Part shown: piece after piece, positions 44,303 to 53,640 of the stretch
Layout: every line of letters begins with the position of its first letter
Numbering within the stretch: the first letter of the stretch is position 1
DNA from: Verrucomicrobiota bacterium
Lineage (GTDB): Bacteria > Verrucomicrobiota > Verrucomicrobiia > Opitutales > Opitutaceae
Reading direction: 5' to 3'
NCBI GenBank assembly: GCA_019510185.1
Contig: JAEKKV010000021.1
Location: 30,037 to 94,036 of the forward strand
DNA length: 64,000 bases
Made by a program: the position numbers and the translations under genes
The notes under the pieces: model-generated
What the model was told of the DNA's origin: nothing
The model's database searches: none
The model's input: only the letters and a program-made list of their open reading frames with translations

Positions 44303-45595
44303 TTAAACCGCGGTTGCGCCCAAGTTATTCACGAGCGCGACAAATTGGGCGCCACGGTCCTCGTAGCTCCGAAACTGGTCGAAGCTGGCGAAGCCCGGGC
44401 TCAGCAGAATGTTATCTCCGGCGGCGGCCATGCCCGAGGCGCGTTCGACGGCCTCGGCCAGATTTGCGCAAACCGTGTGAGGCACCCGGCAGGCGCCGCA
44501 AAACGTGGCCAGCACGCTGCGGGTTTCACCGATCACGAACGCGTGCTTCACATGGGGCGCGAGGCGGCGCACGAAAGCCGCGACGTCGCCGCCCTTGGAT
44601 TTGCCGCCCGCGATCAGAATCACCGGTGAAGGAAACCCCGCCACGGCCGCTTCGACCGCATGGAAATTGGTGGCCTTGGAATCGTTCCAGTAAGTCACGC
44701 CGCCATGCGCCCCCGCCCGCGCGAGGCGATGCGCGCCGAGGCGGAACGACTGCGCGGCCGCGTACAACGCGTTTTCCCGCAGGCCGGCGCCACGCCACCA
44801 CGCCGCCGCCAGCAGGAAGTTTTCGCGCTGCGGATAATGGGCGAACACCGTGCCGCGCAGCAGCACGTCGCCCGCCTGGCCCTCGCTCGTGACGAAGGAC
44901 TCCGCCGGCAATGTCTGGCCGAACTCGTGCGCATACCGCTGCACGCTCGTCCCGGCGAAAACATGCCCGCCCACCGTGCGCTCGAAGAGCCGCCACTTCG
45001 CGAGAAAGTAGGCCTCCATCGTGCCGTGCCGCTCCAGATGATCCTCCGCAAAATTGGTCCACAGCGCCGCGTCCGCCCGGAAATAGCGGAGCGTCTCCGA
45101 CTGAAAGGAGCTCACTTCGCAGACCGCGACCGAGTCCGGCGCGCCGCCGTCACGCTCGACCACCAGCCGCGCGAACGAATAGCCGATGTTGCCCGTGGCG
45201 AAGGCGTCGCGCCCGATGGACCGCAGCGCATGCGTGAGGAACTCCGTGAGCGTCGTCTTTCCATTGGTTCCCGTGATCGCGACCACCGAACCGCGCCAGA
45301 AGAGCGACGCGAAATCCAGCTCCGCCAGGCAGACGGCCCCGGAGGCGCGCGCCGCGGCGATCCACGGATGCGTGGGCATGAAGCCCGGCGAAAAAACGAC
45401 CAGCCGGTGCGTGGTCACCGCCGTGCCGCGAAATTCCGCCGGCGCGCCGTCGAAGCCTTTTTCGTCAAAGATCACCCCGTCGCCGCCGAGCTTCGCCACC
45501 AAGGCACGCACGGCCTGCCCGCTCACGCCGCCGCCAAAAATAGCGACGGGATGCGCGAGCAGCGGCTGAAGAAATTCTGGAATGACGAGCGACAT
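44303..45595 (-). CDS. murD: UDP-MurNAc-L-alanine--D-glutamate ligase
   Basis: 430 aa from the ATG at 45595, which shares one base with the mraY stop (TGATG). Mur ligase parts: VAIFGGGVSGQAVRALV (UDP-binding), ITGTNGKTTLTEFL (P-loop), NIGYSFARLV, TNFAEDHLERHGTMEAY and YWNDSKATNFHAVEAAV in the C-terminal domain. Adds D-Glu to UDP-MurNAc-L-Ala. Confidence 0.95.
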   Translation of the reverse strand: MSLVIPEFLQPLLAHPVAIFGGGVSGQAVRALVAKLGGDGVIFDEKGFDGAPAEFRGTAVTTHRLVVFSPGFMPTHPWIAAARASGAVCLAELDFASLFWRGSVVAITGTNGKTTLTEFLTHALRSIGRDAFATGNIGYSFARLVVERDGGAPDSVAVCEVSSFQSETLRYFRADAALWTNFAEDHLERHGTMEAYFLAKWRLFERTVGGHVFAGTSVQRYAHEFGQTLPAESFVTSEGQAGDVLLRGTVFAHYPQRENFLLAAAWWRGAGLRENALYAAAQSFRLGAHRLARAGAHGGVTYWNDSKATNFHAVEAAVAGFPSPVILIAGGKSKGGDVAAFVRRLAPHVKHAFVIGETRSVLATFCGACRVPHTVCANLAEAVERASGMAAAGDNILLSPGFASFDQFRSYEDRGAQFVALVNNLGATAV

Positions 45596-46716
45596 CAGCG
45601 GAGTTTCAACGTGCCCAGGCCGGCCAGGGCGCACATGAGCGAAATGACCCAGAACCGCAGCACCACCTTGGTCTCGGGCCAGCCCAGTTTTTGGAAATGA
45701 TGATGGATCGGCGCCATGCGGAAAAAACGCCGGCCCTCGCCGTAGCGCCGCTTGGTCGCCTTGAAATAGCCCACCTGGATGATCACCGAAACCGCCTCGA
45801 CGACGAAGACCCCGCCGACGATCACGAGGGTGAACGGCTGCTGCACCATGAAAGCGATCATCCCGATCAGCCCGCCGAGCGCGAGTGAACCGGTGTCGCC
45901 CATGAACAGCTCCGCCGGATAGGAGTTGTACCAAAGGAACGCCATGCCCGCGCCGACAAGCGCGCCGCAGATCACCGCGAGTTCGCCCGTGCCCGGCACG
46001 TAGCTGATGAGCAGATAGTCGGCGATTTTCGAATTGCCCGCCGCATAGGCCATCAGGCCGTAGACCAGCGCGACGGTGATCGTGCAACCGATGGCCAGAC
46101 CGTCGAGTCCGTCGGTGAGGTTGATCGCGTTGCTGAAGCCCACCACCCAGAAAAACATGAGGACAAACAGGGCGAGCAAACCGGCGACACCCGCAAATTG
46201 CAGCACCGGGTATTTGAGAAACGGCACCCAGAGTTCGCGGATTTTCATCGCGCTGAGAGGATGCCAGGCCAGCGCGGCCAGCGCCACGATGGTGATCAGG
46301 GTCTGCCAGAACATTTTCTCGCGGGACGAAATGCCGTCGCGGTTCTTCTTCACCACCTTCAGGTAGTCATCGCGAAAACCCACCGCGGTGAGGGCGGTGT
46401 AAACGAAGAGCGCCACCACCACCCAGATGTTGGGCGTCGCCCAGAGCACCGTGCTGATGAAGACGGAAAAAAAGATGAGCAACCCGCCCATCGTGGGCGT
46501 GTTCTTCTTGTCGAATTTCTGGGCGAGATCGCCCGTGCGGTCGTCGTCGTAATGCTGGCCGAACTTCAGCTGACGCAGCTTGTGGATCAGCCACGGCCCG
46601 ATGACGAAGCCGATGAACGTGGCCGTGCCCGCGGCGAACAGGGTGCGCAGCGTGATGAAGTGCAGCAGGCGCAGCGGACCCCAGACCTCATCGTAGTTGG
46701 AAAGATAGCTCAGCAT
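45595..46716 (-). CDS. mraY: Phospho-MurNAc-pentapeptide transferase MraY
   Basis: 373 aa, about ten membrane helices. Family motifs: KKNTPTMGGLLIF, GFRDDYLKV (the DD pair), FSNAINLTDGLDGLA, YNSYPAELFMGDTGSLALGG, and FRMAPIHHHFQKLGWPET (the HHH motif). Makes lipid I. Seven bases separate it from murF; the 3' end shares TGATG with murD. Confidence 0.98.
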   Translation of the reverse strand: MLSYLSNYDEVWGPLRLLHFITLRTLFAAGTATFIGFVIGPWLIHKLRQLKFGQHYDDDRTGDLAQKFDKKNTPTMGGLLIFFSVFISTVLWATPNIWVVVALFVYTALTAVGFRDDYLKVVKKNRDGISSREKMFWQTLITIVALAALAWHPLSAMKIRELWVPFLKYPVLQFAGVAGLLALFVLMFFWVVGFSNAINLTDGLDGLAIGCTITVALVYGLMAYAAGNSKIADYLLISYVPGTGELAVICGALVGAGMAFLWYNSYPAELFMGDTGSLALGGLIGMIAFMVQQPFTLVIVGGVFVVEAVSVIIQVGYFKATKRRYGEGRRFFRMAPIHHHFQKLGWPETKVVLRFWVISLMCALAGLGTLKLR

Positions 46717-46723
46717 GAAAGGT

Positions 46724-48121
46724 TCAATGCGGCGACGCCGCAGCCTCCATGGTCAAGACGTTTTCGAGCTGATAACGCCGGCTCCCCTTGATGAACACCG
46801 CCCCACGAAAGCCCGCCAGTCGCGCTTTGATCGGCTCCAGCGAGGCGACCACCTCGACCTGCGCCGCCGGGAGGCCGCTTTCCAACGCACCCTGACGGAC
46901 CGCGCCGGCGTCGTCGCCAATGATGAACAGGTGATCTCCGCGGCGCAGGCGCAGCGACCGGCCCAGCGCGCGATGGTACATGGCCGACTCGGCTCCCAAC
47001 TCCCCCATGCAGCCCAAAACCAGCAGCCTAGGCTCCGACTCGGGAGCCACCGCGTAAAACGCATCCAAGGCATCGCCCATGGCGGCGGGATTGGCATTAT
47101 AGCAGTCGATATACAGCAGCCGGCCGTCCTCACGCCGCAGCTCTCCGCGCAGCTTGGCGGGTTGCCAGCCGGCGATGCGCGCCTGCACCGTCTCCGGCGC
47201 GACACCCAGCCACAGGGCCGCGCACACCGCGAGTACCGCGTTTTGCGCCATGCCCGCGGAAACGCGGCGGAACGTGAACACGAGCGGCGGCGGTGCGCCG
47301 TACGCCACCGCGACGGCCGTCTGGTCGTCGCGATGCGTGACCGTGAAGTACACGCGATCCTTGGGCGGCTCGGCGGGACGCAGCACATCGGCGGCCTCGA
47401 CGACCAGCGTGCGCACGCTCAATTCTCGAAAAGCGGAAAACTCCAATTGCTGTCCCGGGAAAACCGCCACGCCACTGGCGCGCACCGCCGCGGGCAGCAC
47501 GGCTTTTTCGCGGGCGACCCCCTCCAGCGAGCCCAGCTCGGCGACATGCGCGGGCGCGATCAGCGTGTTGATCGCGATGTCCGGCTCGATCATCGCGGCG
47601 AGCGGGGCCATCTCGCCCGGACCGCTGATGCCGGCCTCGATCACCGCAAACGTGTGTTTCGCGGGGTCGAGCCGCGTGAGCGTGAGCGGCACGCCGAGGT
47701 GGTTGTTAAGATTGCCCTCGGTCGCAAGCACCCCGCCCGCCTCGCCACCGAGCAGCAGCGCCAGCAGGTTCTTGGTCGAGGTCTTGCCCGCACTCCCGGA
47801 AATGCCCACGACCGGTCCGCGAAAGGTGCGACGGTGTTCGCGGGCGATCGCCTGAAAGGCCGCGAGCGGATCCGCCACCACGAGCTGCGGCAACGCCAGC
47901 GCGGGGTCCGCCCGGCTCACGAGCGCGGCGCTCGCTCCCGCGGCCTGCGCGGCGGGGAGAAAATCATGGCCGTCGCGCTTCTCCGTGCGGATCGCCACGA
48001 AAACCTGTCCAGCGTGCAGCTGGCGCGTGTCCATCGTGAAGCCGGTGAGCGGCGACGACGGCGACGACGTCCATTGACCGGACGTCCAGGCGGCGAGGTT
48101 TTCTGGGGCGAAGACAGGCAC
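46724..48121 (-). CDS. murF: UDP-MurNAc-tripeptide--D-Ala-D-Ala ligase MurF
   Basis: 465 aa. N-terminal domain with TMDTRQLHAGQVFVAI, P-loop GISGSAGKTSTKNLLALLL (Ser replaces the more usual second Thr), NNHLGVPLTLTRL, EAGISGPGEMAPL (in place of MGxxxxGEI), IDCYNANPAAMGDALDAF, and LGCMGELGAES. Ends with FIKGSRRYQLENVL. It adds D-Ala-D-Ala. Six bases separate it from murE. Confidence 0.95.
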   Translation of the reverse strand: MPVFAPENLAAWTSGQWTSSPSSPLTGFTMDTRQLHAGQVFVAIRTEKRDGHDFLPAAQAAGASAALVSRADPALALPQLVVADPLAAFQAIAREHRRTFRGPVVGISGSAGKTSTKNLLALLLGGEAGGVLATEGNLNNHLGVPLTLTRLDPAKHTFAVIEAGISGPGEMAPLAAMIEPDIAINTLIAPAHVAELGSLEGVAREKAVLPAAVRASGVAVFPGQQLEFSAFRELSVRTLVVEAADVLRPAEPPKDRVYFTVTHRDDQTAVAVAYGAPPPLVFTFRRVSAGMAQNAVLAVCAALWLGVAPETVQARIAGWQPAKLRGELRREDGRLLYIDCYNANPAAMGDALDAFYAVAPESEPRLLVLGCMGELGAESAMYHRALGRSLRLRRGDHLFIIGDDAGAVRQGALESGLPAAQVEVVASLEPIKARLAGFRGAVFIKGSRRYQLENVLTMEAAASPH

Positions 48122-48127
48122 GTCGGG

Positions 48128-49621
48128 TCATCCCTTTTGGATTTGCTTGATGTCGATCAGCTCGCGCACGACCTGACGGTCGTCGAAGGGGCTGACGGTG
48201 TCGGCAAACTCCTGATACGTCTCATGCCCCTTGCCGGCGATGAGCAGACAATCGCCCGGCTTGGCCATGTCGAGGGCGAGACTGATCGCGCGCCGGCGGT
48301 CCTCGATCCAGGTGATCTTCATAGGCGCGGTGATACCGGCCTGCATGTCGTTGAAAATCTGCGGGAGGGGCTCGTTGCGCGGATTGTCGGCGGTCGCGAA
48401 CGCGAAATCGGCGTAGTCCTGCACGGCCTGCACCATGAGCGGACGCTTGGTGCGGTCGCGATTCCCGCCGCAGCCGAAGACAACGAGAAGGCGGCCGGGC
48501 GTGATGGCGCGAAGCATGCCGAGCGCGTTGCGCAGCGCGTCGTCGGTGTGCGCGTAATCGACGAGCACGTTGAAGTCCTGCCCTTCCTCGATGCGCTCCA
48601 TGCGGCCGGGCACGCCCTTGAAGGCGCGCAGCTTGGCGAGGAACACCTGGGGATCGCGACCCAGCCCCCAGGCGGTGGCTGCGGCGGCGAGCAGGTTGCT
48701 TACATTGTAACGGCCGATGAGCGGCGAATCGACGACCATCTCGCCCTGCGGCCAGACGAGCTTGAAAGTGGTGTTTTTAAAATTGAGCGAAACCTGCTCG
48801 GCGCGGACGTGCGCCTCGGGCGATTCGCCGTAGGTGACCACGCGCACGCCGGGCACATCGGCGTTGACCTTAGCGGCAAGCCGCAGGCCGTGGGGATCGT
48901 CAGCATTGATGATCGCGACCTTCGGCTCCGCGCCGGTGTGGCCGGTGAAGAGGCGCGTCTTCACGTCGAAGTAGGCCTCCATCGACTTGTGATAATCGAG
49001 GTGGTCGCGCGTGAGATTCGTGAAAACAGCCGCGCCGAATTGCAGGCCAAGCACGCGCTGCTGGTCGATGCCGTGGGAGCTCACCTCCATGACCGCCTGG
49101 CGGCAGCCGGCGTCGCGCATCTGCGCCAGCATGCCGTAAATATCGAGGGACTCGGGCGTGGTCTTGAACGACGGGACGGTGCGTCCCCCGAGGTCGTAGT
49201 TGATGGTGCCCAGCAGGCCGACGCGGTGGTCGCCGTTGAGGAAGTGCTTGATCAGGTGCGTGACCGTGGTCTTGCCGTTGGTCCCGGTGACTCCGACGAC
49301 CTGCATGTCTCGATCGGGGAAACGGTAATAGCGCTGGGCGATGCGGGCCAGCGTGGCGCGCGCGTCGGCGACCTGGATGAAAGTGACCTTGGCGGCCGCG
49401 TGCGTTGGAATCCGTTCGGCAATCACGGCGACCGCGCCGCGGTTGACCGCCTCGTCGATGAAAGAGGCACCGTCGGACCGCAGGCCCGGAAGGGCGAAGA
49501 AAAGCGTGCCGGGGACGACCCGGCGGCTGTCCATCACAAGGCCCGAGATGGGCCGGTCGAGGGAGCCTTTAACGGCGATCGCCTCGTTCTCGCTAAGATA
49601 ATCGGAGAGTTTGGGTGCCAT
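48128..49621 (-). CDS. murE: UDP-MurNAc-dipeptide--meso-DAP ligase MurE
   Basis: 497 aa from the ATG at 49621; a 35-residue upstream open frame is not conserved. P-loop VVGVTGTNGKTTVTHL, KTTPESLDIYGML, EVSSHGIDQQRV, TNLTRDHLDYHKSMEAYFD and DYAHTDDALRNAL are typical. The substrate-selecting motif reads TADNPRNEP, and DNPR is the meso-diaminopimelate form, so the wall peptide is expected to contain meso-DAP. A 101-base gap separates it from ftsI. Confidence 0.97.
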   Translation of the reverse strand: MAPKLSDYLSENEAIAVKGSLDRPISGLVMDSRRVVPGTLFFALPGLRSDGASFIDEAVNRGAVAVIAERIPTHAAAKVTFIQVADARATLARIAQRYYRFPDRDMQVVGVTGTNGKTTVTHLIKHFLNGDHRVGLLGTINYDLGGRTVPSFKTTPESLDIYGMLAQMRDAGCRQAVMEVSSHGIDQQRVLGLQFGAAVFTNLTRDHLDYHKSMEAYFDVKTRLFTGHTGAEPKVAIINADDPHGLRLAAKVNADVPGVRVVTYGESPEAHVRAEQVSLNFKNTTFKLVWPQGEMVVDSPLIGRYNVSNLLAAAATAWGLGRDPQVFLAKLRAFKGVPGRMERIEEGQDFNVLVDYAHTDDALRNALGMLRAITPGRLLVVFGCGGNRDRTKRPLMVQAVQDYADFAFATADNPRNEPLPQIFNDMQAGITAPMKITWIEDRRRAISLALDMAKPGDCLLIAGKGHETYQEFADTVSPFDDRQVVRELIDIKQIQKG

Positions 49622-49722
49622 TTTAAAAACGCGTTTGCTGACAGGATCGGCGCGACGGACGGAGCCCGTAGCGCGGGGTTGAAAAGCGTGAATCAGGGCG
49701 TGATTTTGCGTGAGATAACCGA

Positions 49723-51531
49723 TCATTTGCGGCCTCCATCCATGACCAAAAGATTACGACCCGGGTCGAGCACGGGCTTGATGTCGAGATACTGGATCAG
49801 CTGCTCGCCGATCCGTTTGAAACTGGGGGCGGCCACGGTGGCGCCGTAGGCGATGCGGCCGCCGGGGACCTTGGCGTCGTCGACGATCACCGAGATCACC
49901 ACGCGCGGCCGGCTCGCCGGGAAAAAGCCGACAAAGGAACCCACATGGTTGTGCTCCGAATAGTGGCCGTTGATGAGCTTCTGCGCCGTGCCGGTTTTTC
50001 CGGCCACCTCAAAGTTGGGAATGGCCGCCATCGGCGCGGTACCCTCGGGCGAGGCGACGCCCTGCAACATGCGCGCCATCTGCTCAGCCGTGCGTGTCGT
50101 GATCACATGGCGGCGGACAGAGCCGGTGAAATTGTAGATCACCTCGCCGGAGGCGTCCTGCACCTGCCGGATGACCTGCGGCCGCATGAGCACGCCGCCA
50201 CTGGCGATCGTCGCCATCGCGTAGTGGATCTGCATCGGCGTGGCGGAGATACTGTAGCCGGCGGGGATGCGGGTGATGTCCACCCCGCTCCACTTGTCCG
50301 GCGTGTTGAGGAACCCGGAAACCTCGCCGCCAAAGGGAAACCCGCTCTTCTCGCCGAAGCCGAAGGCCCGGGCGTAACGATAGACGCCGTCCTCGCCGAG
50401 CAGCATGCCCAGCTGGGCGGCGCCGACGTTGCTCGAATGGCTGATGATCTCGGAGACCGCCAGCGGATGGTCGAACTTGTGGTCGTCGCGCATGAAGCGG
50501 CGCGGCTTCCCCTTGTAATCCATCGACTCCAGCGTGCAGTCGAACTTGGTCGCCGGCGTGACCATCCCCTCGTTCAGCGCGCCCGAGGCGGAGACGATCT
50601 TGAAGGTGGAACCCGGGTCGAGCACGTCGGTGATAGCGAGATTGCGCATGCTGCCCATCTCGTCCTTCTTAAGCGTGTTGTATTCGTTGAGATTGTACGT
50701 CGGATAGTTGGCCAGCGCAAGGATGAAGCCGCTGGACGGCTCGCTCACGATCACGGAAACCTTGGCCGGGTTGAACTTCTTGACGATCTCCTCGATCTCC
50801 TGCTCGACGATGTGCTGGATGGCGGAATCGATGGAGAGCACGACCTTGTAGCCGCCGGTCGCATCGACCTCGCGGTTGCGGAACTGGGCAAGTTCGCGGC
50901 GCAGGCCGTCCTTCTCCGACTCGCGCCAGCCGTCCTGACCGCGCAGGTAGAAGTCGGCGAAGCTTTCCACGCCGGCGGCCGCCTCGCCCTCCTTGTTGAC
51001 GTAGCCGATGATGTGGGCGGCCAGGGCGTTGTGCGGATAGGCGCGGCGGAAGGTGCGGTTCCCGTACACGCCCTTCACCTCGAGCTTGGTGATTTGGTCA
51101 TAGGTGGACTCCTCAACCGACTCGCTCAGCTTGGCCCAGCGGATGAGACGGTCGTCGTCGGCCTTGTCGTCGGCCGCAGCCGGACGGGATTTGGCGTTGA
51201 AGACGCGCTCCAGATCCGCGAGCGGCATGTTGAGCAGCTTCGCGAGTTGCGGCCACTTGGACTCGTCTTCCTTGCGCAGCGCCTGCGGATCGACGCCGAG
51301 CACGATCAGCGAACGCGACGTGGCCAGCGTGTCGCCGCGGGTATCGAGAATGTCTCCACGACGGGCCGTTTCGACGATGATCTGGCGGCGGGCACGGTCG
51401 ACGGCGCCCACCAAGCGGTCGCGGTCCAGGACATGCAAATCCAGCAGCCGCAGGCCGACGCAGCCGAAGCAGGCGAGAACGCCCACACCCAGCAGCACGA
51501 TGCGATAATTGGAAGCGAAGCCCTTGGACAT
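49723..51531 (-). CDS. ftsI: Peptidoglycan transpeptidase FtsI (class B PBP)
   Basis: 602 aa from the ATG at 51531. Short cytoplasmic part, one membrane helix (about 10-28: IVLLGVGVLACFGCVGLRLL), class B dimerisation domain, then the transpeptidase domain with DPGSTFKI (S at about 310), HSSNVG (about 364-369) and AGKTGTAQ (about 508-515). A septal wall cross-linker partnered by FtsW. The last residues are followed by a 101-base gap to murE. Confidence 0.96.
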   Translation of the reverse strand: MSKGFASNYRIVLLGVGVLACFGCVGLRLLDLHVLDRDRLVGAVDRARRQIIVETARRGDILDTRGDTLATSRSLIVLGVDPQALRKEDESKWPQLAKLLNMPLADLERVFNAKSRPAAADDKADDDRLIRWAKLSESVEESTYDQITKLEVKGVYGNRTFRRAYPHNALAAHIIGYVNKEGEAAAGVESFADFYLRGQDGWRESEKDGLRRELAQFRNREVDATGGYKVVLSIDSAIQHIVEQEIEEIVKKFNPAKVSVIVSEPSSGFILALANYPTYNLNEYNTLKKDEMGSMRNLAITDVLDPGSTFKIVSASGALNEGMVTPATKFDCTLESMDYKGKPRRFMRDDHKFDHPLAVSEIISHSSNVGAAQLGMLLGEDGVYRYARAFGFGEKSGFPFGGEVSGFLNTPDKWSGVDITRIPAGYSISATPMQIHYAMATIASGGVLMRPQVIRQVQDASGEVIYNFTGSVRRHVITTRTAEQMARMLQGVASPEGTAPMAAIPNFEVAGKTGTAQKLINGHYSEHNHVGSFVGFFPASRPRVVISVIVDDAKVPGGRIAYGATVAAPSFKRIGEQLIQYLDIKPVLDPGRNLLVMDGGRK

Positions 51532-51536
51532 CGGCG

Positions 51537-51938
51537 TCAGCGATAATTGTTCATGACGCGAAAGCGCACCGGCGCGGCCGCGTTGGGCTCGGCGGCGAAG
51601 ACCTCGGCGTTGTTGCGCGCGGCGAGACGGCGTTCGACCGAGTCGCCCACCCGCACGACCTGCGGTTCCTTCGGCAGCACGAGACCCAGGTGCCACTCGG
51701 CGTTGCGACGGGCGAGCACGTCGATTGACTGCTCTTCGGTGATCTGGGTGTTGAGTTCGGCCATGTGCCGCTCGGTCTCGGCGATGCGCTGCTCGAGCTG
51801 CTTGGTGTTGTTGGCCGTGATCGAAATCTGGTGGCGCAGCCACACCGTGCCGAGGCCGATGGATCCGCTGAAGCAGATCATCACCAGCGTGTAGACGAGG
51901 AGCTGGTTAACAAAGGCGTTGGTGTCGGTCTTGTTCAT
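51537..51938 (-). CDS. FtsL-like division protein
   Basis: 133 aa. One membrane helix (about 11-33: QLLVYTLVMICFSGSIGLGT) followed by a coiled-coil region (NNTKQLEQRIAETERHMAEL) and a less ordered end. The size, topology and place between rsmH and ftsI match FtsL, which is poorly conserved in sequence; that assignment is therefore positional. Ends five bases before the ftsI ATG. Confidence 0.65.
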   Translation of the reverse strand: MNKTDTNAFVNQLLVYTLVMICFSGSIGLGTVWLRHQISITANNTKQLEQRIAETERHMAELNTQITEEQSIDVLARRNAEWHLGLVLPKEPQVVRVGDSVERRLAARNNAEVFAAEPNAAAPVRFRVMNNYR

Positions 51939-51965
51939 GACGGGGAGGAAAAAATCAGATGCGGT

Positions 51966-52913
51966 TCAAAGTTTCCGAAGGGCGCGCAGCTTCGAGGAGC
52001 GGCTGCGGGGGTTGGCGGCGATTTCGTCGTCGGCCGGCGTGACCGGACGGCGGGTGAGAGGCTCGGCGAATTTTTCGCGAAGATCCTGCGGGCGATGATC
52101 GTCCCGGCCTTCGGACTGGCCGCAGAGGCGGCGGAAGAACTGCTTGGCGATGCGATCTTCGAGCGAATGAAAGCTGATGACCGCGAGAACGCCGCCGGTG
52201 TTGAGGCGGGCGAAAGCCGCAGGCAACGCGCGCTCGATGGCGCCAAGCTCGTCGTTCACCGCGATGCGGATGCCCTGGAAAGCGCGCGTGGCGGGATGGA
52301 TTTTCGAGGCGAAACGGTCGCGCGGCGGAATCGCGGCGGCGATCAGCGCGGCCAGCGAGGCGGTCCGCGCCAGCGATCCGGTGCCGCGGGCGGCGATCAG
52401 CGCTCGGACGACACGCCGCCAGTTCTGCTCCTCGCCGTAGTCGCGCACCGCGCGCACCAACATCTCCTCGGAAGCGGTTTCGAGCCAGAGCGAGGCGGGC
52501 ACGCCGGCGCGCGGGTCCATGCGCATGTCGGCCGGGGCGTCGTTGCGAAACGAAAAGCCGCGCTCGGCGTCGTCCAGTTGAAAGGAAGAAACGCCGAGAT
52601 CGAAAAGGATGCCGTCAAAACCGTCGATGGACAGTTCGTCGAGGCGACCGAAATCGCGATCGATGAGCACGAACCGGCCTTCGAATTCAAGGCGCAGCGG
52701 CTCGGCGCGGACCTGGGCGGCGGGGTCGCGGTCGAGCGCGACCACGTTGACGCGGGGGGCCGATTCCAGAATCGCCCGCGTATGACCGCCCCCGCCGAAC
52801 GTTGCGTCGAGGTAGCGGCCGCCGGCGCGAGGCGCGAGCACCTCAAGCACCTCTCGCAGCAAAACGGGTTGGTGGCCGGGGGTCATGGGAGCAATGGCGG
52901 CCTCAGGCGGCAT
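51966..52913 (-). CDS. rsmH: 16S rRNA (cytosine-1402 N4) methyltransferase RsmH (MraW)
   Basis: 315 aa from the ATG at 52913; the ATG at 52886 ([13 protein letters not shown]) is an alternative and aligns better with family starts. SAM-binding [23 protein letters not shown], and [19 protein letters not shown] are classic, as is [19 protein letters not shown]. It methylates rRNA N4 of C1402. Its longer start overlaps the small ORF upstream by 11 bases. Confidence 0.96.
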   Translation of the reverse strand: MPPEAAIAPMTPGHQPVLLREVLEVLAPRAGGRYLDATFGGGGHTRAILESAPRVNVVALDRDPAAQVRAEPLRLEFEGRFVLIDRDFGRLDELSIDGFDGILFDLGVSSFQLDDAERGFSFRNDAPADMRMDPRAGVPASLWLETASEEMLVRAVRDYGEEQNWRRVVRALIAARGTGSLARTASLAALIAAAIPPRDRFASKIHPATRAFQGIRIAVNDELGAIERALPAAFARLNTGGVLAVISFHSLEDRIAKQFFRRLCGQSEGRDDHRPQDLREKFAEPLTRRPVTPADDEIAANPRSRSSKLRALRKL

Positions 52914-53121
52914 GGCGCTCGATAGCGGTCAGGGACTGATGACGACGGGAGAAGAGCGGCGCGTTGAGCCAGGCCGGACGGCTGGCGTCGGCGAGCGCGA
53001 GTTGGCGCAAAACAAAGCCCGCGCGAATACGCACAAGGTCGGCGGCCGAATGCCGTTGGCACCCGAGGCGGGCCGGCTTGCGCGGCGAGCGGATCGGAAG
53101 GATGCGGGGACTGGTGCGCAT
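52903..53121 (-). CDS. Small basic ORF between mraZ and rsmH
   Basis: 72 aa, starts at an ATG two bases after the mraZ stop and overlaps the first rsmH ATG by 11 bases. Composition is basic ([19 protein letters not shown]), with later [18 protein letters not shown]; no known domain or signal peptide. The tight fit suggests a real, coupled gene, but high-GC frames can be open by chance, so its reality is uncertain. Confidence 0.4.
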   Translation of the reverse strand: MRTSPRILPIRSPRKPARLGCQRHSAADLVRIRAGFVLRQLALADASRPAWLNAPLFSRRHQSLTAIERHAA

Positions 53122-53123
53122 GG

Positions 53124-53576
53124 TTATATTCCCATCCGGCGCATGAGATCGCCGAAGTTTTCCCCGGCCGTCCGCTGCTCCACCCGATTCCAGCGATCGG
53201 GACTGTAAAGATTGAACTTGGTCAGCGAGCCCACGAGGACCGCGTCCTTGTCAATGCCCGCATGCTTGCGCAGCTCGTCCGTCAGGCCGATGCGCCCCTG
53301 CTTGTCGAAAGTGAAGGCATGAGTGGCGGCAAAGAAGCGCGCGGCGACGTCTTGGGCATCGCGATCCGACAACGCCATGGCGGCGATCTTGGCGTGCAAC
53401 TTCTCAACTTCGACCGGCGGCAGCACCGCCACATAGCCATCCGGGTGCGGCGTCGCGAGAAACGTATCGCTCTCTCCGTGCGCAGACCGCCACGCCGACG
53501 GAATCGTGAGTCGATTCTTGTCGTCCAACGTGTGCCTGAAGAGGCCGGTATAGAACGGTTTGCCGAGTTGAGCCAT
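53124..53576 (-). CDS. mraZ: Transcriptional regulator MraZ
   Basis: 150 aa from the ATG at 53576. Two SpoVT/AbrB-like halves: FRHTLDDKNRLTIPSAWRSA and HAFTFDKQGRIGLTDELRKH. MraZ binds TGGG repeats upstream of its own gene and controls the dcw cluster; matching repeats lie at 53591-53630. First gene of the cluster. No strong ribosome site is seen upstream of the start. Confidence 0.97.
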   Translation of the reverse strand: MAQLGKPFYTGLFRHTLDDKNRLTIPSAWRSAHGESDTFLATPHPDGYVAVLPPVEVEKLHAKIAAMALSDRDAQDVAARFFAATHAFTFDKQGRIGLTDELRKHAGIDKDAVLVGSLTKFNLYSPDRWNRVEQRTAGENFGDLMRRMGI

Positions 53577-53590
53577 GGAGGAGGAGCGCC

Positions 53591-53640
53591 AGGCGCCCCA
53601 CAACGCCCCATTTCATCCCCCTTTCCCCCACCATGGTCAA
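53591..53640 (-). promoter_or_regulatory. MraZ operator (four 10-bp repeats) with -35-like TTGACC
   Basis: On the minus strand four successive 10-base units read TGGGGGAAAG, GGGGATGAAA, TGGGGCGTTG and TGGGGCGCCT. Three begin with TGGGG and the second with GGGGA. This 10-bp spacing of TGGGN is the known MraZ box layout. TTGACC (53635-53640) lies just upstream as a -35 candidate, so the boxes cover the promoter and MraZ could act by blocking it. The last box ends 15 bases before the mraZ ATG. Confidence 0.75.

Noticed and set aside
46715..49849. 1044-codon plus-strand frame over murF and murE
   Set aside because: Antisense shadow with low-complexity composition; MurE and MurF motifs are complete on the minus strand.
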